The position numbers were made by a program, and so were the translations under genes. A stretch of DNA of 5,328 nucleotides from Phycisphaera mikurensis NBRC 102666 (lineage in GTDB: Bacteria > Planctomycetota > Phycisphaerae > Phycisphaerales > SM1A02), in contig CAMBSR010000156.1 of assembly GCA_945870475.1 (NCBI GenBank), positions 1 through 5,328 on the forward strand. Reading direction: 5' to 3'. How positions within the stretch are numbered: the stretch's first letter is position 1; each line of letters starts with the position of its first letter. The notes beneath the pieces are model-generated. The model saw nothing but the letters and a program-made list of their open reading frames with translations. It was not told the origin of the DNA and searched no databases. Shown here piece by piece: positions 1 through 5,328 of this stretch.

Positions 1-557
1 CCGCCGACTTCCGGCGCCTTCTCAACGAGATCGCCGGCCTCATGACGTACGAGGTCTCGCGCCGCTTCGACACGCGGCCCGTGCGCGTCACCACGCCGCT
101 CGAGGAGACCGAGTGCCGGCAGCTGGGCCGACCGGTGACGCTGGTGCCCATCCTGCGAGCCGGCCTGAGCATGACCGACGGCGTGCTGCAGCTCTTCCCG
201 GAGGCGCGCGTCGGCCACATCGGCATCCGGCGCGACGAGTCGACGCATCGACCCGTCTTCTACTACGCGAAGCTCCCGCACGACGTGCGCGACGGGTACG
301 CGATCGTCATCGACCCGATGCTCGCCACCGGCGGCAGTGCGTGTGCCGCCATCCGCTACGTGAAGGATGCCGGCTGCCGCGACATCCAGATGATCTGCCT
401 GGTGGCCGCGCCCGCAGGCGTGAAGCGCGTGCACGACGAGCACCCCGACGTGATGATCCACTGCGCCGCGCTCGATCGCGAGCTCGACGGCAACGCGTAC
501 ATCCGGCCCGGCCTCGGCGATGCGGGCGACCGCGTGTTCGGCACGCTCGAGGGCTGA
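1..557 (+). CDS. upp: Uracil phosphoribosyltransferase, 5'-truncated
   Basis: Makes UMP and pyrophosphate from uracil and PRPP, the pyrimidine salvage step, in the cytoplasm. The reading frame is open from base 3, so the gene begins outside the window; 184 residues are visible against about 208 in the family, and only some 25 N-terminal residues are missing. The ATG at 42 is internal: the codons before it read ADFRRLLNEIAGL, which is family sequence. Visible motifs in fragment numbering are VPILRAGL (about 48-55), the PRPP-binding loop DPMLATGG (104-111), LVAAPAG (133-139) and the uracil-binding PGLGDAGD (169-176), followed by the usual VFGT end. No catalytic residue looks altered. It converges on the adenosyltransferase gene with 25 bases between the stops, and I see no U-tract terminator in that gap. 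Identity is secure from motifs; regulation cannot be judged because the promoter is outside. Confidence 0.97.
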   Translation, partial: ADFRRLLNEIAGLMTYEVSRRFDTRPVRVTTPLEETECRQLGRPVTLVPILRAGLSMTDGVLQLFPEARVGHIGIRRDESTHRPVFYYAKLPHDVRDGYAIVIDPMLATGGSACAAIRYVKDAGCRDIQMICLVAAPAGVKRVHDEHPDVMIHCAALDRELDGNAYIRPGLGDAGDRVFGTLEG

Positions 558-582
558 TCGCCCCCTGCATTCATGCTGGCTT

Positions 583-1155
583 TCACTTCACCGGCTTGGG
601 CGTCCACGGCACGTCCGGGTGCCCGCGCTCGTGGTTGGCGCGTCGCGCCATGGCGAAGAAGAGGTCGCTCAGCCGGTTCATGTAGCGCAGCAGCGGCTCG
701 CCCACGGGCTCGATGCTGCCGAGGCTGATGATGGTGCGCTCGCTGCGGCGGCAGACGGTGCGCGCCACGTGGAGACGCGCCGCCAGCTCGGTGCCCGCCG
801 GCATGACGAACGTGCGCAGCGGCGGGTTGGCCGCGTCCACCTCGTCGATCCACGCCTCGCTCTCGGCCACGTCGGCCTCGTCGATGCGGTGGATCTTCGA
901 CTGCTGCTTGGCGCCCTCGGGCGTGGCCAGGTCGGCACCGATGTCGAAGAGGCGCGACTGGATGCAGCCGACGATCTCCTTCAGGCGGCGCTCGAACGGG
1001 TGGCCCTCGTCGCAGGAGCAGAGCACCACCCCCAGGATGGCGTTGAGCTCGTCCACGGTGCCGTAGGCCTCGATGCGCGGGTGGTCCTTGGAGACCCGGG
1101 CCCCGCTGAAGAGGCCGGTGGTCCCGTCGTCGCCGGTGCGCGTGTAGAGCTTCAT
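583..1155 (-). CDS. PduO-type cob(I)alamin adenosyltransferase
   Basis: ATP:corrinoid adenosyltransferase (MMAB/PduO type). It transfers the adenosyl group of ATP to cob(I)alamin to give coenzyme B12, used by enzymes such as methylmalonyl-CoA mutase. The 190 residues match the usual length. The N-terminal ATP-binding stretch YTRTGDDGTTGLFSG lies at 4-18 and GTVDEL at 32-37, where Asp35 is the residue that forms a key salt bridge in PduO enzymes. The signature RTVCRRSER is at 132-140; by motif alignment it corresponds to human MMAB Arg186 to Arg194, a region where disease mutations occur. NRLSDLFFAMAR is at 160-171. All expected residues are present. The ATG at 1153-1155 is the natural start because MKLYTRTGD is the family N-terminus; no clear Shine-Dalgarno sequence precedes it. 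No B12 partner gene or recognisable cobalamin riboswitch adjoins it. The symbol is left blank because pduO, cobO and atr are used inconsistently for this class. Confidence 0.96.
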   Translation of the reverse strand: MKLYTRTGDDGTTGLFSGARVSKDHPRIEAYGTVDELNAILGVVLCSCDEGHPFERRLKEIVGCIQSRLFDIGADLATPEGAKQQSKIHRIDEADVAESEAWIDEVDAANPPLRTFVMPAGTELAARLHVARTVCRRSERTIISLGSIEPVGEPLLRYMNRLSDLFFAMARRANHERGHPDVPWTPKPVK

Positions 1156-1367
1156 GGAAGAGTCCGTTCGCCGGGGTGCGGGGGCTGGATGCGGGTCCCG
1201 GCGATGCGGGGCGGTCCGGGGGGCCTTGCCGGGCCGTTTATCGGTACGGAGACTAGCCGCCGGGGGCGGTGGGAAATGCGGACCCGGAATGGTCCCTGGA
1301 AGGGTGAATCCCGGCGATCCCTGCCATCCGTATGTCTCCCGTCGAAGCTATCGTTCTTCATGCCGGT

Positions 1368-1417
1368 CGGCCACCATGGCCGTTCTGGTACCCGGAGGAT
1401 TCTTCCTCCAAACGGCT
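1368..1417 (+). other. Predicted leader hairpins with alternative pairing
   Basis: Three inverted repeats lie together. CGGCC at 1368-1372 can pair with GGCCG at 1378-1382 around a 5-base loop. GGAGGA at 1394-1399 pairs perfectly with TCCTCC at 1404-1409 around TTCT. GCCGTT at 1379-1384 can instead pair with AACGGC at 1411-1416, enclosing the second hairpin. The first and third pairings share bases 1379-1382, so they exclude each other. The GGAGGA arm is also a perfect Shine-Dalgarno-like sequence, but no start codon follows at a useful distance. This is read directly from the bases; a regulatory role is inference, and GC-rich DNA makes such stems by chance. Confidence 0.3.
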
Positions 1418-1553
1418 CCGCGGGCCTGCCGCCAAAGGTCCGCACCTGTTCGAGTCCAGCCCGCCGGCGCTGGCGCACCGATGTACGAAGCCTCGGTGAA
1501 TGCGGTGCCGGTCACATCTCGGTTCGGACTCTTCATGCGGCCTGCGGGCTGCA

Positions 1554-1559
1554 GAAAGG
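1554..1559 (+). promoter_or_regulatory. Ribosome binding site of the pilin-like gene
   Basis: GAAAGG lies 8 bases before the ATG at 1568. The same GAAAGG, with a 6-base spacer, precedes the M28 peptidase gene, so this appears to be the local Shine-Dalgarno form. It favours the start at 1568 over the in-frame ATG at 1535, which has no such site. Confidence 0.6.
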
Positions 1560-1567
1560 CGGACGGA

Positions 1568-2665
1568 ATGAACCGTCTCAAGAAGGGCTTCACGATCGTC
1601 GAGCTGCTGGTGGTGGTTGCCATCATCGCGCTGCTCATCGCGATCCTGCTGCCTGCCATCGGCAAGGCTCGTGATGCAGCGCTCATCACGCAGAGCCTCG
1701 GCAACCTGCGCAACATGAGCGCGGCGTGCAGTGCGTACGGCGCCGACTACAACGACCGCCAGTTCACGGCGGTGCCGGACGAAACCGGCCAGTACGGCAA
1801 CTTCAGCCAGGATGCCTGCACCAAGATCACTGCCACGCAGTGCATCCCGCAGATGATCCTCGGCTGGGACTCCTCCGGCGGCCTCTGGGGCTACTGGTGC
1901 CGTGGCACGGCCCCGCGCTGCTCCGGCTGGCCCGGAAACTGCGGCAACTTCGTCACCTACCAGGCATGCGACTTCGCCGGCTCCGGCTGGGGCAGTTCGT
2001 GGCTGGGCTCGTGGCGCATCACCAACTGCAAGGCGTTCAACAGCTACGTGAACGGCCGCTACTACGACAAGGTGTTCTGGGCCCCCAAGGACAAGATCAC
2101 CATGGCGCCGATCGAAAAGTACTTCCAGACCCCGGTCGAGTTCGCCTACACCAACGGCGACTACTCGGAACCCACCTACTGCAGCAGTCCGTCGGCCATG
2201 TGGTCGCCTGACGTCTGCGCGTGGACGCGCCGCAACGGCACGTCCATCGGTGCAGCCCCGACTGCGGTCACGATGCCCGGCGCGTACAAGAGCCCGGCCG
2301 TCGGCATGTCGCAGTACCCGTCGCAGAAGTGGCGCATGTGGGAGCACCAGTGGCTGCAGAACACGGAAGGCGGCGAAGTGAACCCGGCGTTCACCACCCC
2401 CACCCCGTGGTTCTTCAACCAGGGCTACAACAGCGCCCCGGCCGTGATGTGCTTCGATGGTCACACGCAGATCGTGTCCATCGCGGGCATCCAGCAGGAC
2501 AACGACTTGGCGACGAGCCAGGGCAAGCCCCTGTACTTCGTGACCAACGGTTACTTCAACACCGCCGCGTACGACATGCTGACCACCGGTGCCGGCGCCT
2601 GCAACCCGGGCGTCCTCACCACGGACGGCATCCTCGGCCGCGACATGCTCCGCATCGGCGACTGA
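1568..2665 (+). CDS. Prepilin-type pseudopilin-like protein, Cys/Trp-rich
   Basis: A 365-residue protein with a class III (prepilin) signal. A short basic leader MNRLKKG precedes FTIVE, so prepilin peptidase should cut after Gly7 and leave Phe as the N-methylated first residue, with Glu at mature position 5 (Glu12). A hydrophobic helix follows (about 13-31) and then the typical PAIGKARDAA. The remaining 330 or so residues form a large extracytoplasmic domain with 12 cysteines (54, 84, 92, 111, 118, 125, 134, 154, 205, 217, 295, 344) and 14 tryptophans. Near the C-terminus, VMCFDGHTQIVSI (293-305) resembles the DG-containing strand seen in planctomycete-type pilin-like families, but the His expected ten residues before the Asp is Tyr287. 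The protein ends LTTDGILGRDMLRIGD. Ordinary type II secretion or type IV pilins are 120-200 residues, so this is more likely a surface or minor pilin-like protein than a main fibre subunit. No pil or gsp gene lies nearby. The start is chosen by the GAAAGG site and the leader length. The export class is firm; the precise function is unknown. Confidence 0.87.
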   Translation: MNRLKKGFTIVELLVVVAIIALLIAILLPAIGKARDAALITQSLGNLRNMSAACSAYGADYNDRQFTAVPDETGQYGNFSQDACTKITATQCIPQMILGWDSSGGLWGYWCRGTAPRCSGWPGNCGNFVTYQACDFAGSGWGSSWLGSWRITNCKAFNSYVNGRYYDKVFWAPKDKITMAPIEKYFQTPVEFAYTNGDYSEPTYCSSPSAMWSPDVCAWTRRNGTSIGAAPTAVTMPGAYKSPAVGMSQYPSQKWRMWEHQWLQNTEGGEVNPAFTTPTPWFFNQGYNSAPAVMCFDGHTQIVSIAGIQQDNDLATSQGKPLYFVTNGYFNTAAYDMLTTGAGACNPGVLTTDGILGRDMLRIGD

Positions 2666-2674
2666 TGCCGCTGT

Positions 2675-2691
2675 CCGGGCCATGTGCCCGG
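2675..2691 (+). other. Stem-loop just after the pilin-like gene
   Basis: CCGGGC (2675-2680) pairs with GCCCGG (2686-2691) around a 5-base loop. An outer ATGCC at 2665-2669 can pair with GGCAT at 2693-2697, which reaches the last base of the stop codon. No U-tract follows, so it is not itself a terminator; it may protect the 3' end upstream of the true terminator. Confidence 0.3.
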
Positions 2692-2712
2692 TGGCATGAA
2701 CCCAACACTTCC

Positions 2713-2749
2713 CGCGAGGGCTGCCTGACGGCAGCCCTCGCGTGCTTTT
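2713..2749 (+). terminator. Intrinsic terminator of the pilin-like gene
   Basis: A perfect 13-bp inverted repeat, CGCGAGGGCTGCC (2713-2725) against GGCAGCCCTCGCG (2730-2742), with a TGAC loop, is followed by TGC and then TTTT at 2746-2749. It sits 48 bases after the pilin stop and about 50 before the M28 start. A strong GC stem followed by a short T-run is the classical Rho-independent form, and it implies that the two + strand genes are transcribed separately. Confidence 0.88.
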
Positions 2750-2772
2750 CGCGAACGCGGGGACATTCCCCC

Positions 2773-2778
2773 TACACT
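2773..2778 (+). promoter_or_regulatory. Possible -10 element for the M28 peptidase
   Basis: TACACT, in the context CCCTACACTTGG, is the best -10-like hexamer in the 50 bases between the terminator and the M28 start. No clear -35 hexamer lies 16-18 bases upstream, so the call is weak. A promoter must lie in this short gap if the upstream terminator works. Confidence 0.35.
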
Positions 2779-2788
2779 TGGTTCCTTC

Positions 2789-2794
2789 GAAAGG
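2789..2794 (+). promoter_or_regulatory. Ribosome binding site of the M28 peptidase
   Basis: GAAAGG with a 6-base spacer to the ATG at 2801. The position is ideal, and it fixes the start codon directly in front of a signal peptide. Confidence 0.7.
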
Positions 2795-2800
2795 CCACCA

Positions 2801-4906
2801 ATGCACGCATCGAACCGTCGCACGCTCCCGCTCGCTGTCGCCATGGCATCCGTGTCCGCGGCGTTGGCATTCGCCGCGCAGGACCCCGCCGTGAAGGACG
2901 CGCCCAAGGCCGACGCTCCCAAGGCCGACGCTCCCACGCAGGACGCAGCGCCGGCCGAGGCGCCCGCGCAGGATGGCTCGCCCAAGAGCAAGGTCATCGA
3001 GGGCCCGATCAGCGTCTACACGTGGGCGCCGCCCGACAGCGCCAAGCAGGTGGACGCCAAGGACATCGACCTGAAGAAGGTCTTCGAGGACCTGGGCCCG
3101 GTGTCCACGCGTTGGTACCAGCACGTGATCACGCTCTCGAACCCGTGGTTCGAGGGCCGCGCGCCCGGGCTGCGCGGCAACGACCTGGCCGCCGAGTACC
3201 TCGAGTTCTGGATGAAGGACGCCGGCCTCGAGGCCGCGTTCCCCGTGCCGGGCGACGACGGCGTGACGCCGAAGGACGGCCCGTGGAAGAGCTACATGCA
3301 GAAGTTCTCCCTGACGGGCGGCGCGCCCAAGGTGGAGACGGCCGCGCTCGCCGCCGCCGGCAGCGACCGCGAGAAGGGCAAGGACTTCGCCGTGCTCGGC
3401 ATCTCCGGCAACGCCAAGGTGGAGGCGCCGGTCACCTTCGTGGGATACGGCATCGCCAAGGGCGAGGGTGGCTACAGCAGCTTCGAGGAAGGTGCGGACC
3501 TGAAGGGCCGCATCGCGATGGTGTTCCGCTACGAGCCGCTCGACGACCGCGGCCGCTCCAAGTGGGCCAGCCGCCGTTTCAGCGAGTTCGCGGCAATGAC
3601 TCCCAAGGTGGATGCGCTGGTCGAGCGCGGCGCCGCGGGCATCATCCTGGTGGCGCCTCCCGGAGCGCGTGACGGCAAGACCGCGCTGGAAGACGTGTCC
3701 ACGAGCCGCTGGGGCCGTCCGCTCGACATCCCGGTGGTGCAGGTCTCCGCCGAGGTCGCCGAGGCAATCCTCAAGGCAGGCGCGCCCGACCAGGGCACGC
3801 TCATGGACTGGCGCACCAAGGCCGACGAGGGCACGGTGAAGACCGTGGCCCTCGGCGACGGATCGAAGGTCTCGCTCGAGACCAAGCTCTCCTCCGGCGG
3901 CACGCCCACGCAGAACGTGGGCGGCGTGCTGCGCGGCAAGGGATCGCTGGCGGACGAATGGTTGGTGGTGGGCGCGCACTTCGACCACGTGGGCTACGGC
4001 TACTTCGGCACCAGCCCACAGTACACGGGCCAGGTCCACCCCGGCGCCGACGACAACGCGAGCGGTTCCGGCGCCATGCTCTGCGTGGCACAGGCCATGG
4101 CAGACATCTATGGCGGCAAGGACGCGCCAAAGGACGCCCGCAGCATCCTGTTCCTGGGCTTCACCGCCGAGGAGAGCGGCCTGCGCGGCTCGCGCTGGTT
4201 CGTGGAGCATCCGACGATCCCGGGCGACAAGATCACCATGATGATCAACATGGACATGGTGGGACGGCTGCGCTCGGACGACCTGAGCGTGGGCGGCATG
4301 AACTCCGGCAAGGGCATGATCGACATCCTGCGCCCGGTCTTCGAGCGCAGCGGACTCACGATCCATGCCGACCCGTCGGGCCGCGGCCCGAGCGACCACG
4401 CCAGCTTCTACGGCGTGGGCGTGCCGGTCACCTTCATCTACACCGGCAACCACGACATCTACCACACGCCGAAGGACAAGGGCTACACGCTCAATCCCGA
4501 GGGTGCCGCCAAGATCGTGGCTCTGGCCGCGGACATGGCCACGACCATGGCCACGCGCCCGGAGAAGCTCGAGTTCCAGTCCGACGGCGGCAAGACCGCG
4601 GACCGCGGCTACGCGGCCGTGCGACTGGGCGTGATGCCCTCCATGAGCGATGACGACCGCACGCCCGGCATGCCCAAGGGCGTGCTGGTGGACGGCGTCA
4701 GCGCGGAAACCTCGGCGGCCGATGCGGGCATCACGAAGGGTGATGTCCTGGTGTCATGGGACGGCGAGGCCATCGAGACCACCGGCGCCATGATGACCAA
4801 GCTGCGCTCGCACAAGCCGGGCGACGTGGTGAAGGTCAAGCTGTGGCGCGGCGGCAAGGACGTGGAGGTCGACGTCACGCTGCGGGCTGCGAAGCCGAAG
4901 GAGTGA
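2801..4906 (+). CDS. Secreted M28 zinc peptidase with PA and PDZ domains
   Basis: A 701-residue exported metallopeptidase, probably an aminopeptidase or carboxypeptidase-like exopeptidase acting in the periplasm or outside. Residues 1-26 are a signal peptide (basic start, hydrophobic core, cut near AFA-A or FAA-Q) with no lipobox. Residues 27-63 form an Ala/Pro/Asp/Lys linker containing a repeat. The opening NPWFEGRAPGLRGNDLAAEYL (114-134) is typical of the family. A PA domain follows at about 205-345 (FVGYGI, GAAGIILV, IPVVQVS). The M28 catalytic domain spans about 365-585 with the full site: zinc ligand His393 and catalytic Asp395 in GAHFDH, bridging Asp417 (or 418) in HPGADDNASG, catalytic Glu457 and ligand Glu458 in TAEE, Asp485 in NMDM, and His555 in YHTPKD. 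A PDZ domain closes the protein (about 602-695), with AADAGITKGDVLVSWDGE as its signature. All metal ligands are intact, so it should be active. Substrate cannot be read from sequence; the PDZ domain suggests peptide-tail binding or docking. It is transcribed alone, after a terminator, and converges on a GH95 gene. Confidence 0.95.
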   Translation: MHASNRRTLPLAVAMASVSAALAFAAQDPAVKDAPKADAPKADAPTQDAAPAEAPAQDGSPKSKVIEGPISVYTWAPPDSAKQVDAKDIDLKKVFEDLGPVSTRWYQHVITLSNPWFEGRAPGLRGNDLAAEYLEFWMKDAGLEAAFPVPGDDGVTPKDGPWKSYMQKFSLTGGAPKVETAALAAAGSDREKGKDFAVLGISGNAKVEAPVTFVGYGIAKGEGGYSSFEEGADLKGRIAMVFRYEPLDDRGRSKWASRRFSEFAAMTPKVDALVERGAAGIILVAPPGARDGKTALEDVSTSRWGRPLDIPVVQVSAEVAEAILKAGAPDQGTLMDWRTKADEGTVKTVALGDGSKVSLETKLSSGGTPTQNVGGVLRGKGSLADEWLVVGAHFDHVGYGYFGTSPQYTGQVHPGADDNASGSGAMLCVAQAMADIYGGKDAPKDARSILFLGFTAEESGLRGSRWFVEHPTIPGDKITMMINMDMVGRLRSDDLSVGGMNSGKGMIDILRPVFERSGLTIHADPSGRGPSDHASFYGVGVPVTFIYTGNHDIYHTPKDKGYTLNPEGAAKIVALAADMATTMATRPEKLEFQSDGGKTADRGYAAVRLGVMPSMSDDDRTPGMPKGVLVDGVSAETSAADAGITKGDVLVSWDGEAIETTGAMMTKLRSHKPGDVVKVKLWRGGKDVEVDVTLRAAKPKE
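2903..2935 (+). repeat. 15-bp tandem repeat in the M28 linker
   Basis: CCCAAGGCCGACGCT occurs twice in direct succession (2903-2917 and 2918-2932), followed by a further CCC. It encodes PKADA-PKADA-P just after the signal peptide. Degenerate copies flank it (VKDA before, PTQDA after). The exact base identity of the two units points to recent slippage or duplication in a flexible linker where length is not constrained. Confidence 0.85.
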
Positions 4907-4913
4907 GGCGCCT

Positions 4914-4935
4914 CATGGCATGATCATGGCATGAT
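4914..4935. repeat. 11-bp tandem duplication at the GH95 stop codon
   Basis: CATGGCATGAT is present twice in succession (4914-4924 and 4925-4935). The second copy, read on the - strand, contains the last codons ATC ATG CCA of the GH95 gene. The first copy repeats them beyond its stop TGA (4926-4924). The junction forms the 10-bp palindrome CATGATCATG (4919-4928). It covers about half of the 17-base gap between the two convergent genes. Confidence 0.9.
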
Positions 4936-5328
4936 CACCACGCTGCGCGCGGCCTGCGATGCCGCGCGCGGGATGATCACCGTGCCGTCGGGCACCGGCA
5001 GGTCGATCGGTGCCTGGCCGCCGGCGGCCACGTTGGCGCGCGCCATGCCGCGTGGGAGCTTGATGCGGAGTTCGCGGCCGTCCGGGGCATCGAGCTGCGC
5101 ACGTACGAGCGTGCCGTCCTTCCACTGGATGTCCACCTTCACTGCGCCGCGCGCCATGAGGCCTTCCGCGCGGCCGTGCGACCACGCCTTCGGCAGGGCC
5201 GGGAGCAGGTCGATGCGGTGGATCAGGTGACCTGCGGACCAGCTGCGCACGTGGCTCTGGAGGAGCATCTCCGAGACGCCGGCGGTGCCGCCGAAGTTGC
5301 CGTCGATCTGGAACGGCGGGTGGTTGTC
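4924..5328 (-). CDS. GH95-family alpha-L-fucosidase-like protein, C-terminal part
   Basis: The last 134 residues of a glycoside hydrolase; the N-terminal part lies beyond the right edge. The frame is open to base 5328. The fragment starts DNHPPFQIDGNFGGTAGVSE, the conserved block at the end of the (alpha/alpha)6 catalytic barrel of GH95 enzymes, which are inverting alpha-L-fucosidases (some members act on galactosides). The Asp in QIDGNFG (fragment residue 9) is probably the catalytic-base aspartate, equivalent to Asp766 of Bifidobacterium AfcA; that equivalence is from memory and not aligned here. IDLLPALPKAWSHG (39-52), ARGAVKVDIQWKDG (59-72) and the closing beta-rich tail fit the C-terminal domain of the family. 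Full-length members are about 750-850 residues, so roughly five sixths is missing, and signal peptide and acid residue cannot be checked. It converges on the M28 gene; a shared role in glycoprotein or fucosylated polymer breakdown is only inference. Confidence 0.9.
   Translation of the reverse strand, partial: DNHPPFQIDGNFGGTAGVSEMLLQSHVRSWSAGHLIHRIDLLPALPKAWSHGRAEGLMARGAVKVDIQWKDGTLVRAQLDAPDGRELRIKLPRGMARANVAAGGQAPIDLPVPDGTVIIPRAASQAARSVVIMP
4943..4971. other. Strong GC hairpin at the 3' end of the GH95 gene
   Basis: GCGCGCGGC (4945-4953) pairs perfectly with GCCGCGCGC (4961-4969) around a 7-base loop, extended by a G-U pair and a C-G pair to 4943-4971. It lies inside the GH95 coding sequence and 36 bases past the M28 stop, so on the + strand it could serve as a 3' structure or barrier for the M28 transcript. 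There is no T-tract on either side, so I do not call it an intrinsic terminator. The repeated Ala/Arg codons here may explain the inverted repeat by composition alone. Confidence 0.35.

Larger units (their letters stand above)
1156..1567. other. Long intergenic region between divergent genes
   Basis: This stretch separates the start of the adenosyltransferase (leftward) from the start of the pilin-like gene (rightward), so it should hold promoters for both. I see no convincing -35/-10 pair for either. The left part (about 1173-1273) is G-rich on the + strand. The lowest-GC patch is around 1236-1256; on the - strand it contains GATAAA, a weak -10 candidate for the adenosyltransferase with no matching -35. 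The right part carries several short hairpins, including 1280-1295 (GGACC/GGTCC) and those listed at 1368-1417. The frame of the pilin gene happens to stay open through the whole region, but the conceptual peptide is Arg/Gly/Cys-rich and does not look like a protein, so I treat the region as non-coding. Expect a long 5' untranslated leader for the pilin gene if its promoter lies far upstream. Confidence 0.6.

Noticed and set aside
1302..1330. GGGTGAATCCCGGCGATCCCTGCCA, loosely like part of a cobalamin riboswitch core
   Set aside because: It is on the + strand, pointing to the pilin gene and away from the B12 gene, it lacks the B12 box (GCCACTG-like) and the other conserved segments do not fit.
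1448..1457. GTTCGAGTCC resembling a tRNA T-loop, preceded by AAAGGTCCGCACCT
   Set aside because: The flanking bases do not form a T-stem (only two of five pairs), and no D-arm, anticodon arm or acceptor stem can be drawn. At most it is a coincidence or a long-decayed remnant.
1152..1478. A 108-codon - strand frame whose stop overlaps the adenosyltransferase start as ATGA
   Set aside because: The overlap looks like translational coupling, but the peptide is Arg/Pro/Gly-rich with no domain or hydrophobic core, its start would be GTG, and it lies in a region rich in random open frames.
1358..4465. A 1035-codon open frame on the - strand running antisense to the pilin-like and M28 genes
   Set aside because: It overlaps two well-supported genes, its conceptual protein is a low-complexity mix of Ala, Val, Arg, Gly, His and Asp without motifs, and long antisense frames are expected opposite GC-rich genes with strong third-position bias.
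4924..5328. A shared fucose/propanediol pathway linking the GH95 enzyme and the PduO-type adenosyltransferase
   Set aside because: The two genes are almost 4 kb apart with unrelated genes between them, no diol dehydratase or microcompartment gene is present, and PduO-type enzymes are used for many B12-dependent pathways.

Overview
This is a GC-rich window with five protein genes. Three are complete and two are cut by the window edges. Bacterial origin is clear. My best guess is a planctomycete-type genome, possibly Phycisphaerae-like. That rests on a stand-alone prepilin-type protein whose N-terminus reads GFTIVELLVVVAIIALLIA then LLPAIGKAR, on a large secreted metallopeptidase of PA-M28-PDZ build, and on a GH95-type fucosidase nearby. 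The lineage is inference; no rRNA or other marker gene is present.

Layout from left to right: (1) the 3' part of upp, uracil phosphoribosyltransferase, + strand; (2) a PduO-type cob(I)alamin adenosyltransferase on the - strand, convergent with upp and 25 bases from it; (3) a 412-base gap between divergent genes, with G-rich runs near the adenosyltransferase start and several predicted hairpins; (4) a 365-residue prepilin/pseudopilin-like protein, + strand, rich in Cys and Trp, followed by a strong intrinsic terminator; (5) a 701-residue exported M28 zinc peptidase with PA and PDZ domains, + strand; (6) the C-terminal 134 residues of a GH95-family glycoside hydrolase, - strand, convergent with the peptidase and 17 bases from it. 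An 11-bp tandem duplication sits exactly at its stop codon.

The genes do not form one operon. Upp (pyrimidine salvage) and the adenosyltransferase (coenzyme B12 synthesis) are cytoplasmic housekeeping functions. The pilin-like protein, the M28 peptidase and probably the fucosidase act at or beyond the inner membrane and fit a particle- or polymer-degrading lifestyle, but each appears to be transcribed separately.

I found no CRISPR array, insertion sequence, tRNA or rRNA, and no clearly new multigene system. The points most worth a second look are the Cys/Trp-rich pilin-like protein, the alternative pairings in its long upstream region, and the stop-codon duplication between the peptidase and fucosidase genes.
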